Source: Malonomonas sp036526255
Lineage (GTDB): Bacteria > Desulfobacterota > Desulfuromonadia > Desulfuromonadales > Geopsychrobacteraceae
Direction: 5' to 3'
NCBI GenBank assembly: GCA_036526255.1
Contig: DATCYW010000050.1
Location: forward strand, 1 to 40,604
DNA: 40,604 bases
Both the position numbers and the translations under genes were made by a program. Below, one piece after another: positions 27,090 to 34,981 of the stretch. The stretch's first letter is position 1, and each line of letters opens with the position of its first letter. Below the pieces are notes generated by a model that was given only the letters and a program-made list of their open reading frames with translations, was not told where the DNA came from and ran no database searches.

Positions 27090-28315
27090 CTAACCGGCGT
27101 CCAGCCAGCGGCGCTGCAGCGACTTATAGGTCATACTATCAATCCCCAGTACCGTTTCCATCGCAGCGAAAAAGGTCTGATTGTCCCGCAACGCAAACAG
27201 CAGATCACGCATATTGTGCCAACCATACCTGTCGATCATAAAGCGCACTAGGTCATAGCTCTGCTCATAGGCCAGCAGCACCTGCCGCCCCTTTAACTGA
27301 AAAAAAGACCGCTCCAGAACCTCAAACGGGATGAGTTTGTCCTGCTTTATCGCCTTATCCAGAATCTGTAACGGCTTGTCATTGACCTGCCGCTCGGACA
27401 TTTCGGCCAGCCCCTCATTCAACCAGACGGGTACTTTGCCTCCCGTAATATCCCGCACCACGACATGCATATATTCGTGATAGAGCAGACCCCGCACCCG
27501 GTCGTCGACCTTGGTGATCCCCCCGACCGGCAGCCGGATTTTTCCATCATACAGCCCCCGGCCCAATCAGGTGAATTTGTCAGCTCGCTGAATTGGCGGC
27601 GCGAATAAAGGATGACCGTGACTTGCTGCTCCGGATAATGGTCCAGGCGGCCACCAATCCAGTTGTAGGCATCCTCGAGAACGTCCAGAACGTCCCGGCC
27701 GAGAGAGCTGTTGTCATCCCCTTCAAAGGAGATGACAAAATGGCCGCCGTAGGTTTTGTCCATCTCTTTTTCGACAGCCAGCTCACGGCGGACCTTTTCG
27801 AGCATCTGGTTTACGGCAGGATTCCCCGGATCGTACAGTTCGGCACTCTCCAGCACATCGAAAGCCTCATACATGCGGTCGGTGTTGTAGTAGATCTGCC
27901 CCAGCATGAAGAGAATATTTGCATCCGGACGCCCCATGCCCCGCGCTTCCTGCAGTTCGACTTCGGCCTCCTGGTATTTTTCCAGCCGCAGATATGCGTA
28001 ACCACGCATGACCCAGAAAGGCTGCTGGCTGTCATCAAACTGCTGCGCCTCGTAAAGCACTGATAGCGCTTCTTCGTAGCGTTGCTTGCTGACCAGCATC
28101 TGACCGGTCGCCGTATAGGCGGCGCGCAAATTTTCGCGGATGGTCTCATCGTATGGCTGTTTCTGCTGCGCCTCCTTCAATAGCGCCAACCCCTTGAGGT
28201 ACTGCCCCTGTTCAAGCAGTTTAACCGCGCGGTTGTTATCCAGCACGTTGGCGCAAAGAGAGCCCTGCAACAGCAGGCTGAACAACAGGCCAAGCAAAAG
28301 AGTACGCATAGCCAT
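27090..28315 (-). pseudogene. TPR - peptidase MA-like gene, split by a single-base frameshift
   Basis: The frame from the ATG at 28315 (shared base with the upstream stop, GAGGAGG nearby) encodes a signal peptide (LLLGLLFSLLLQGSLCA) and TPR-like helices (about 25-190). It then gives the start of a peptidase MA domain up to NSPDWAGG, at a run of five C on the plus strand (27555-27559). From there the domain continues only in another frame: GLYDGKIRLPVGG, then the zinc motif HEYMH, the downstream Glu of NEGLAEM and a normal C-terminus ending at 27090. Adding one G to the run restores a single ORF of about 408 codons. As it stands the first frame ends at 27419. It may be a true pseudogene, a programmed frameshift or a sequencing error in a homopolymer. 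The intact protein would be a periplasmic zinc metalloprotease. Confidence 0.8.
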
Positions 28316-29094
28316 CAGACCTCCTCGCGGGGGAAATCGCACCAGAGCAGAGTTGCCCCGACCACCGCCAACGGGATGCAGAAAAACTGCAGAAAAGGGA
28401 TCGCCAGCAGACAGAAGACGCCACAACCGAAACCGAGCATCATGATCGGTCGTTTCGTCACGTAGCGGCGCTGTTCGGCAAAGCTGAGCTGCTTGCGCAT
28501 CAACACAAAGGCCAGATATTCAACGACCAGAAAAAACAGCGTGAACAGCGGTGCCAGCACCGCGTAGATGATCGAACCGATGCCGGGGATCAGGTTGATA
28601 GCCAGCAGCAGCAACATCCCGATGACAAAGACCGACAGCTTCTTTACCTCGACAAACAGGGCATTTTTCGCCTCCATCCAGAAACGTCCGGCACTGAATT
28701 TCTCATCGGCACTGCTACCGACCATCAGCGCTTCGGTCCGTTCAGAAAGCAGTTCGTTAAAGGGTGAAGCGATCAGGTTGCCGATGACCGTAAAGGAAAA
28801 AAACACCACCACAGTGGTCAGTAGCAGCGCCACTGTCCAGGCCAGATAGAAGAGGATCATCCCGTACCAGACCTCGGTACTCGGCGCGTAGGTTTCCAGC
28901 AGCCCCTCGAACATGCCGAGGCCGAAATAGACCGACAGTGAAAAAACCAGCACGTTGATAGCGAACGGAATCGCCATGTATTTCAGCAGTCCCGGCTTTT
29001 TCCGCAGAAACTTCGCCGCGCGCAGCGGATAACTGAACCCACGGATAAAGCCGGCGACCGGCTTAACGGTCACGGCCGCGACAGTCTCGATCAT
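28315..29094 (-). CDS. CysZ/EI24-type membrane protein
   Basis: 259 residues from the ATG at 29094, preceded by GGAGGAG. The TTG at 29109 lacks a ribosome site. The EI24/CysZ fold is recognisable: YPLRAAKFLRKKPGLLKYMAIPFAIN near the N-terminus, SFTVIGNLIASPFNELLSERTE in the middle, and four to six hydrophobic helices, with LLLLAINLIPGIGSIIYAVLAPLFTLF near the end. The family includes the sulfate permease CysZ but many members are uncharacterised, so transport of sulfate is only one possibility. The start overlaps the upstream SDR gene by 4 bp (ATGA) and its stop overlaps the TPR gene start, so the three genes are one coupled unit. Confidence 0.85.
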   Translation of the reverse strand: MIETVAAVTVKPVAGFIRGFSYPLRAAKFLRKKPGLLKYMAIPFAINVLVFSLSVYFGLGMFEGLLETYAPSTEVWYGMILFYLAWTVALLLTTVVVFFSFTVIGNLIASPFNELLSERTEALMVGSSADEKFSAGRFWMEAKNALFVEVKKLSVFVIGMLLLLAINLIPGIGSIIYAVLAPLFTLFFLVVEYLAFVLMRKQLSFAEQRRYVTKRPIMMLGFGCGVFCLLAIPFLQFFCIPLAVVGATLLWCDFPREEV

Positions 29095-29966
29095 AACTCC
29101 TCCCCACAAGCCTGCAACCCTGCAGCAAGGGTAGGATAGCGCAGCTCGATCCCCAGCTTTTCGATAAGTTTACGGTTCGACATCCGCCGCGACTCCTTCA
29201 GGTAGGAAAGCATCAACGGATTCATCTCCCGTTCAGCCTCAGCCATGCTGATCTGCTTCGGGCGCGGCAGGTTATGCAGATCGGCAACCGCGGTGAAATA
29301 TTCGGTCATAGTACTTTCCTGGCCGTCACAGACGTTGTAAATATCACCGTCCTCACCCCGCGCCATTGCGGCCAGACAAACCTGCACCAGATCAAGCGAA
29401 TGGATGCGATTGGTAAAGGATGCCTCTTCCGGCTTGAGCACCGGATGCCCCTGCATCACCCTGGCGACCGGCAACCGGCCGGGGCCGTAAATGCCTGTCA
29501 CCCGCAGGATGACCAATTCGAAACCAAGCTTGACCGCTTGCTCACGTAACTGACTTTCAGCGCTGGCGCGCCGCTGGGCGCGGGCAGTCATCGGATTGAT
29601 CGGCGTCTCCTCAGTGACCACAGCGCCGCCGCAATCACCATAGACCCCGCTGGTGCTGATATAGACCAGCTTCTGCGGCTTATTCTGTGTGTTTAAACAC
29701 CGACAGAAATTAAGCATCCGGTAGTCGCTCTTGCCACCCCCTTGCGGAGCGACCAGATAAAAAACCTGTGAGCAATGCAGCGCAATCTCCGGCGTGTCCT
29801 CCTGATAATCAAGATCGCCAAGCAGCGTGGCAAAGCCTTCGGCCTGCAGCTTTTCGGCGTTTTCCTGAGTCCGCGACAATGCCAGCACCTGTCGCCCCTG
29901 TTTAATCATATGGTTACCGACCCGCCGACCGATGTCGCCGCAGCCGATGATAGTGACATCCTGCAT
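29091..29966 (-). CDS. NAD(P)-binding SDR-type epimerase/dehydratase family protein
   Basis: 291 residues. The N-terminal Rossmann motif is IIGCGDIGRRVG (residues 6-17) and the catalytic pattern is present: Ser-Thr in VYISTSGVYGD (about 103-113) with the Tyr of the atypical extended-SDR type. The segment LRVTGIYGPGRLP and the NVCDGQEST loop place it in the YeeZ/atypical SDR group, in which a divergent active site is common. The reaction is unknown. CTGGAG precedes the ATG. It is the first gene of the coupled SDR-CysZ-TPR/MA unit. Confidence 0.85.
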   Translation of the reverse strand: MQDVTIIGCGDIGRRVGNHMIKQGRQVLALSRTQENAEKLQAEGFATLLGDLDYQEDTPEIALHCSQVFYLVAPQGGGKSDYRMLNFCRCLNTQNKPQKLVYISTSGVYGDCGGAVVTEETPINPMTARAQRRASAESQLREQAVKLGFELVILRVTGIYGPGRLPVARVMQGHPVLKPEEASFTNRIHSLDLVQVCLAAMARGEDGDIYNVCDGQESTMTEYFTAVADLHNLPRPKQISMAEAEREMNPLMLSYLKESRRMSNRKLIEKLGIELRYPTLAAGLQACGEEL

Positions 29967-30016
29967 AGATTTTACTCCAGATAAATTTCAAACAACCAGA
30001 CAACCTACAGGGTTAT

Positions 30017-31003
30017 TCAAGGCAGCGTTGCCGGAGGAAGCTTCCAGTACTTTTCGGCGTTGCCGTGGGCCAGGGCATGAGCGAGATCATCAGGCAAACC
30101 CCTTAAAGCTTTGCGCCAGTACATGACCTGGGGAACGAACAGCTGCTCCCAGTGGTACAAAAAGACATTGTCGAACGCCAGGACAAAACGCTCGGGATAA
30201 GCCAGCAGCAACTCCTGCCATTCAGGCGCAAACCCTTCTCCGTTGAACATTGAGGACCAGTTGATATTTGACGATTTCGCAGTGACCGGATTGCAGTGCG
30301 AGGTGATAAAAAAAACATTGGGATGTTGCGCAAGCAACTGCGCCGCATCTTTTGCTTTGAGCTGCCCCATGTGGATGATTCCGATCGACACATCCTGATT
30401 GGCAGCAAGGAAACGTTTAAACTTCTCCAGATAGCTGGATTTCGCATAGCCCATGGCGGCAAATTCGATATGGGCGATAAAAGGCCAGCCCTTTTCTCTC
30501 GCCGCCGCCATCAAGGGGACAAGCCGTGGATCGTCAGGGTCCATCACGGCCCTGCCGGCAGCGACTTTCTTTTTCTCGTCGTGCCACATGATGACTTCGG
30601 CCATGGCGACAAAATCATGTTGCCCAATTTCGGCTTGAAACTCTTTGCGGAAGCCGTTCTTCCCCTTCATGAACGCTTTGGTTTTGGTTTTGGCCGCGGG
30701 CAGGATGCGAGATGGATGCTTTGCGGCCAAAGCCAGGACGTCACTGGTCGGTTGCGAAAATCTCGCCGAGAGGATCACCTGAGCAACACCGGTACGATCA
30801 AGCAGCGGAACAATAGCGTCGAAATCGAGCTTTTCTTCGACCTGACTGTGGGCATCAATCAGCGGGCCCTGCCAATAGCTGTCGTCACCGTACCAGGCAT
30901 CGTAAGTTCCGGCCTCAACACTGACGCTGGCGATGAGCGACAGAGTAAACAGCCAGCCCAAAATCATCACGAAAATCCGCGACGACGAAAACAATATTTG
31001 CAT
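30017..31003 (-). CDS. Secreted amidohydrolase-like (Amidohydro_2) protein
   Basis: 328 residues. Hydrophobic start (signal or anchor, about 10-28) and then a TIM-barrel amidohydrolase of the Amidohydro_2 type: LIDAHSQ (48-54), WPFIAHIEF, IGIIHMGQ, FFITSHCNP, VLAFDNVFLYHW and the C-terminal NAEKYWKL pattern. The first metal motif, normally DxHxH, is D50-A-H52-S-Q54: the second His is replaced by Gln. The other metal His and the Asp are kept. It is 37 bp after pepN on the same strand. Substrate unknown; activity may be altered or lost. Confidence 0.75.
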   Translation of the reverse strand: MQILFSSSRIFVMILGWLFTLSLIASVSVEAGTYDAWYGDDSYWQGPLIDAHSQVEEKLDFDAIVPLLDRTGVAQVILSARFSQPTSDVLALAAKHPSRILPAAKTKTKAFMKGKNGFRKEFQAEIGQHDFVAMAEVIMWHDEKKKVAAGRAVMDPDDPRLVPLMAAAREKGWPFIAHIEFAAMGYAKSSYLEKFKRFLAANQDVSIGIIHMGQLKAKDAAQLLAQHPNVFFITSHCNPVTAKSSNINWSSMFNGEGFAPEWQELLLAYPERFVLAFDNVFLYHWEQLFVPQVMYWRKALRGLPDDLAHALAHGNAEKYWKLPPATLP

Positions 31004-31040
31004 AGAGACCCTCTAACTCTCAGTCGAAACGTCTGTGCCC

Positions 31041-33683
31041 TTACTGCAGACTCTTGGTTACGATCTCGTACAGGTCGCGAGATAGATCGGCCTGCTGCAG
31101 CCGTTCGAGTTGCGCTTTCATCAGCTCGCGGCGGTTTGGTTCGAAACGTTTCCAGCGGCTGAAGGGGCCGGCCATCCGCGCAGCGACCTGTGGGTTACGC
31201 TGATCCAGCAACAGAATCTGATCGGCCAGCAGCTTGTAGCCCGCCCCGTCGGCGGCATGAAAACCAGCCAGATTCTGGCCGAAGGCTCCCAGCAACGACC
31301 GCACCCGGTTCGGATTGTTCAGGTTAAAACTGCTGTGTTGCAGCAGCGCTTCGACATCGACGAGCACCTGCGAACGGTGGGAAAACGCCTGCAGGGTGAA
31401 CCATTTGTCGATCACCAGCGGGTGCTGCTGCCACTCGGCAAAGAAATCGGCGATCACCTGCGACCGCTCCTCGGCGGGGCTATCGAGCAGCGCTGCAAAA
31501 GCCGCTAGTCGATCGGTCATATTATCCGCCTGTCGGTACTGCTGCAGACAGAGGTCAGTGATCCGCTGTTCGTGCAGTTCCATCAACAGCAGCAGACAGA
31601 GATTACGCAAACTGCGCCGGCCGACCGATTGCGGATCGAGCGAATAGTCGCCAGTACCGGCCGCTTCGTGATAACGCTCCAGCAGCAACCCCTGACACTC
31701 ACTGCCGAGCTGCCAGCGGGCACGGTCACGCACCGCGCGGATTGCCTGCGGATCAACTTCACTCAGCTGATCGGCCAGATACTGTTCGCTCGGCAAACTG
31801 AGTAACTGTGCCAGCAGGCTCAAATCGGCAGTGCGGTCGGCAAGCGCCTGCCGCCAGCTGGAAACATACGCTGCCGAGAGCGCAAAAGGGCGCCCCTGAC
31901 GGTAGTCGTCCAGCATCCGCAGCAGTTCCTTAAGCGCCAGGGTCTGCCCCGCTTCCCAGCGATTGAAGGAATCACCGTCGTTGGCCATGCGAAAGGCCAG
32001 CTCGTCGTCACTGAAATCACAGACGAGACGGACCGGCGCGCTGAAACCACGCAACGGTGAAATGACCGGCGACTGCGGCAGGCCGACGAAGGTAAAACTC
32101 TGCTGCGCTTCGGTCAGTTCCAGCACGCGAGTGGTCGCTCCGGCGACCGGTTCACCGGCCAGCTGCAGCGGGATATCCTTGCCGTCGGCAGCAATCAGCC
32201 CGATCGCCAGCGGAATGTGGAACGGCTGCTTTTCGGCCTGTTCCGGGGTCGCCGGACAGCTCTGCTGCAGGTGCAAGGTCAGCGACTGCTTTTCGGCGTC
32301 GTAATCACTGCGGATCTGCACCTGCGGCGTGCCGGCCTGTGAGTACCAGCGTTTGAAGCGGGTCAGATCGATCGCTCCGGCATCTTCCATCGCTTGTACA
32401 AAATCGTCGCAGGTGACCGCCTGGCCATCGTGGCGCTGCAGATAGAGCTGCACCCCGGCGGTAAACTTCGGTTCACCGAGCAGGGTCCGCATCATCCGGA
32501 TCACCTCGGCGCCCTTGTTGTAAATGGTCACCGTGTAAAAATTGTTGATCTCCACGTAGCTGGCCGGCCGCACCGGGTGTGCCATCGGCCCGCTGTCTTC
32601 CGAGAACTGGCTCTGGCGCAGAATCCGCACATCATCAATCCGCTTGACCGCGGCCGAGTTCAGGTCGGCAGAAAACTGCTGATCGCGAAAGACCGTCAGC
32701 CCCTCTTTCAGGCTGAGTTGAAACCAGTCGCGGCAGGTGACCCGGTTGCCGGTCCAGTTGTGAAAATATTCGTGGCCGATCACCGCCTCGACGCCAAGAT
32801 AGTCGATATCGGTGGCTGTCTCCGGATGGGCCAGCACGAACTTCGAGTTGAAAACGTTCAGCCCCTTGTTCTCCATCGCCCCCATGTTGAAGTCATCGAC
32901 AGCGACGATCATGTAACGATCCAGGTCGTACTCCAGGCCGAAAACCTCTTCATCCCAGCGCATCGATTTCTGCAGCGAGAGCATCGCATGCTCGCAATAG
33001 TGGCGATTGCGCTCTTCGACATAGATCTGCAGCAGCACCTCGCGACCGGAAGCGGTGGTATAGTGATCCTCCAGGCAGACCAGATCGCCGGCAACCAGTG
33101 CGAACAGGTAGCTCGGCTTGAAGAAAGGATCTTCCCACTCAGCAAAGTGACGGCCGTCCGGCAGGTCGCCGCTGGCCAGCAGATTGCCGTTACTCAACAG
33201 CACCGGATACTTTTTATCCGCCTCGATCCGCACCCGGAAGCGGGCCATCACATCGGGACGGTCGGGGTAGAAAGTAATCCGGCGAAAGCCCTGCGGCTCA
33301 CACTGGGTGCAGAAGTTGCCGCTGCTCTGAAACAGCCCGTCCAGCGAAGAGTTCCCCAGCGGATCGATCTGCGTTTCAATCTGCAGCGTAAAGCTATCCG
33401 GCACTGCGGCAATCCTCAGCCCGGTGTCACTCAGTTGATAACCTGCCGGTCCCAGCACTTGGCCATCCAGCTTAAGGCTGAGCAGCTGCATGCTGTTACC
33501 GTCCAGCCAGAGCGGTTCTGCCTGACCGTTACGATCCGGGTTGAGCGACAGCTGCAGCTGCGCCCGAACGATGGTCGCGGCCGATTCGAGCAGAAAGGTC
33601 AGATCCACCTGTTCAACCAAGTAGGCCGGGGTTTTGTAGTCAGTCAGATGGATAGCTTCAGGGGTGTTTTTAGTGATTTTCAT
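31041..33683 (-). CDS. pepN: Aminopeptidase N (M1 family, bacterial PepN type)
   Basis: 880 residues, typical for the E. coli PepN-like subgroup. The exopeptidase motif GAMENKGLN lies at about 267-275 and the zinc-binding HEYFHNWTGNRVTCRDWFQL with KEGLTVFRDQQF at about 303-335. The N-terminal ETQIDPLGNSSLDGLFQSSGN-type region and the long alpha-helical C-terminal domain are complete. It removes N-terminal amino acids from peptides, usually in the cytoplasm. The ribosome site is weak. A TTGACG-like -35 lies upstream with a poor -10. The amidohydrolase-like gene follows closely. Confidence 0.96.
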   Translation of the reverse strand: MKITKNTPEAIHLTDYKTPAYLVEQVDLTFLLESAATIVRAQLQLSLNPDRNGQAEPLWLDGNSMQLLSLKLDGQVLGPAGYQLSDTGLRIAAVPDSFTLQIETQIDPLGNSSLDGLFQSSGNFCTQCEPQGFRRITFYPDRPDVMARFRVRIEADKKYPVLLSNGNLLASGDLPDGRHFAEWEDPFFKPSYLFALVAGDLVCLEDHYTTASGREVLLQIYVEERNRHYCEHAMLSLQKSMRWDEEVFGLEYDLDRYMIVAVDDFNMGAMENKGLNVFNSKFVLAHPETATDIDYLGVEAVIGHEYFHNWTGNRVTCRDWFQLSLKEGLTVFRDQQFSADLNSAAVKRIDDVRILRQSQFSEDSGPMAHPVRPASYVEINNFYTVTIYNKGAEVIRMMRTLLGEPKFTAGVQLYLQRHDGQAVTCDDFVQAMEDAGAIDLTRFKRWYSQAGTPQVQIRSDYDAEKQSLTLHLQQSCPATPEQAEKQPFHIPLAIGLIAADGKDIPLQLAGEPVAGATTRVLELTEAQQSFTFVGLPQSPVISPLRGFSAPVRLVCDFSDDELAFRMANDGDSFNRWEAGQTLALKELLRMLDDYRQGRPFALSAAYVSSWRQALADRTADLSLLAQLLSLPSEQYLADQLSEVDPQAIRAVRDRARWQLGSECQGLLLERYHEAAGTGDYSLDPQSVGRRSLRNLCLLLLMELHEQRITDLCLQQYRQADNMTDRLAAFAALLDSPAEERSQVIADFFAEWQQHPLVIDKWFTLQAFSHRSQVLVDVEALLQHSSFNLNNPNRVRSLLGAFGQNLAGFHAADGAGYKLLADQILLLDQRNPQVAARMAGPFSRWKRFEPNRRELMKAQLERLQQADLSRDLYEIVTKSLQ

Positions 33684-33800
33684 GGCGTCTTTTTTCAGTG
33701 AATGTGGCTGAATATGTCAAGGGACGAATTGGCGTCAACAATCTGTTTAACATAACATTATTTAATGACAGCGGGAAACCGTAGAAAATAGAATTGGCGA

Positions 33801-33837
33801 GCAAAGAAAAGGCGACCTGCCTGGTCGCCTTTTCTTG
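33801..33837. terminator. Intrinsic terminator of the small ferredoxin gene
   Basis: AGAAAAGGCGACC pairs with GGTCGCCTTTTCT, with a TGCC-T loop, 22 bp after the ferredoxin stop. T-tract on either strand. Confidence 0.8.
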
Positions 33838-33858
33838 CTGAGTACAAAACCAAAATTT

Positions 33859-34059
33859 TTAAAATCCGCAGCCGCCGCCCTCACCCTCTTCGTAACTGAT
33901 CGCGCTGTAGGGGCAGGCGGGGATGCAGATGCCGTCGAAATCGCACTTGCTGGCGTCTATTTCAGCGGTTCCGTTGATGATACTGATCGCCTTTTCCGGA
34001 CAGACCTTGATACATTCGCCGCTGCCGCAACATTTGTTCCTGTCGATAACAATCTTCAT
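33859..34059 (-). CDS. Small ferredoxin with atypical cluster motifs
   Basis: 66 residues with two ferredoxin half-motifs. The first is C10-C11-x-S13-x2-C16-x3-C20-P and the second is C39-x2-D42-x2-C45-x3-C49-P. The second Cys of the usual CxxCxxCxxxCP is Ser in the first and Asp in the second. That pattern is known from [3Fe-4S] ferredoxins and from CxxDxxC ferredoxins such as that of Pyrococcus, in which Asp can ligate the fourth iron. The C-terminus is Gly-rich (GEGGGCGF, extra Cys at 64). It is monocistronic, and the partner is unknown. AAGGAG-like GGAGC lies upstream of the ATG. Confidence 0.85.
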   Translation of the reverse strand: MKIVIDRNKCCGSGECIKVCPEKAISIINGTAEIDASKCDFDGICIPACPYSAISYEEGEGGGCGF

Positions 34060-34143
34060 ATTCTGTTCTGCTCCTTGGGATTTTTGAAAGACCAGACATC
34101 CTAGTGAATGCAGAGCAGCCCGGTCAAGTCAGCAGAAGTTTTT

Positions 34144-34518
34144 TTAGGGTGGCCGGACCAGATTATCGCACCAGTTCCCTCCATTTGCGCCCTTCAGCTG
34201 CGCGGAAAACCCGGGATAGCCCTTTTTGTGCAACAGACAAGCCGTCACGTCCAGTTGACGCGTGCTATGAAAATCGACGCTCTGCAACCAGTTGCGATTG
34301 TCCCACAGATAAGCAGATATCCCGCGTTGCAGCTCTTGCCCGTTCGGGAAACTACCGATATACCCTTCCCGATTGAGCGCCTGCTGCAGGCGATGCCGCA
34401 ACATACCATCCGGCAGTTCGGCAGCCCGGACAGAGCAGTCCGCAGTCATTGATTGCAATATAAACAGCAACACTGCGAAGGCGGCCGACACGCCAGACTG
34501 CCTGAACGATTTATTCAT
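34144..34518 (-). CDS. Small secreted protein, function unknown
   Basis: 124 residues. The signal peptide covers about 1-32 (basic start, then AAFAVLLFILQ and a likely cut near VRAAE). The mature part has a pair of Cys (C93 and C117) and a Trp-rich middle (YLWDNRNWLQSV). AAAGGA lies 7 nt before the ATG. No family recognised. Its stop lies within 90 bp of the ferredoxin start. It is 11 bp from the DUF2007 gene stop and could be co-transcribed with it. Confidence 0.65.
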   Translation of the reverse strand: MNKSFRQSGVSAAFAVLLFILQSMTADCSVRAAELPDGMLRHRLQQALNREGYIGSFPNGQELQRGISAYLWDNRNWLQSVDFHSTRQLDVTACLLHKKGYPGFSAQLKGANGGNWCDNLVRPP

Positions 34519-34529
34519 CAGCTAATCCT

Positions 34530-34868
34530 TTATCCTGTGACATCGGTAGAACTGTCGTTGTCCCTGCCACAGGCCCAGCAGGCGGTGAAGTTTCCGGCCG
34601 AGAGTTCTCCACAACCGGCGCAGACCCAGTCAACAGCTTCGGTGTCGGCGACTTTCAGCCAGGCGTTCAGCAGCATTTGCGCCCGCGGATAGATCTCTTC
34701 ATCGACAACCCAGAGTTCGGGATAGCATTCGGTGAAGGGGATTTCGCCGAGGGCTGCTGAAAGCTGCTCGTTACGCAGCAGGCAGTTAATCCCCTCCTTG
34801 GCCAGCAGGTCCTTGAACATCCCGGCCAGTGGGCGCTCCCACAAATGAAAAGTGTGAAGTTTTTTCAT
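34530..34868 (-). CDS. DUF2007 / zinc-ribbon small protein
   Basis: 112 residues from the ATG at 34868. A longer frame to 34922 has no homology-like N-terminus or ribosome site. The DUF2007 domain (about 1-75) begins in the usual way for the family: KKLHTFHLWERPLAGMFKDLLAKEGI and the ELWVVDEEIYPRAQMLL pattern. The C-terminus is a zinc ribbon, C-x2-C (VCAGCG) and C-x2-C (ACWACG). The family is called a putative signal-transducing protein, with no fixed function. An extended -10 (TGGTATAAT) ends 7 nt before the ATG, so the mRNA is probably leaderless. The gene is divergent from the DHOD-like gene. Confidence 0.82.
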   Translation of the reverse strand: MKKLHTFHLWERPLAGMFKDLLAKEGINCLLRNEQLSAALGEIPFTECYPELWVVDEEIYPRAQMLLNAWLKVADTEAVDWVCAGCGELSAGNFTACWACGRDNDSSTDVTG

Positions 34869-34875
34869 GCGTTCT

Positions 34876-34884
34876 ATTATACCA
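34876..34884 (-). promoter_or_regulatory. Extended -10 of the DUF2007 gene (leaderless start)
   Basis: TGGTATAAT on the minus strand, with 7 nt between the final T and the A of the start codon, so transcription would begin at or within one base of the ATG. No Shine-Dalgarno sequence is present. Confidence 0.6.
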
Positions 34885-34981
34885 GTCGCGAATGGGGCAA
34901 CGACTCTCGCCGCGACAAACATCTGTTACACTTAACAGACAGTTGTCAGTTTTGACCCGACTTATTTCCAAGGAGGCCAAC

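Noticed and set aside
27555..27559. Canonical -1 programmed frameshift site
   Set aside because: The run is only five G in the mRNA sense and does not form an X-XXY-YYZ heptamer; an indel or sequencing error is more likely, so recoding is not claimed.
32394..33701. A 435-codon open frame opposite pepN
   Set aside because: Antisense shadow of pepN without start signals or protein motifs.
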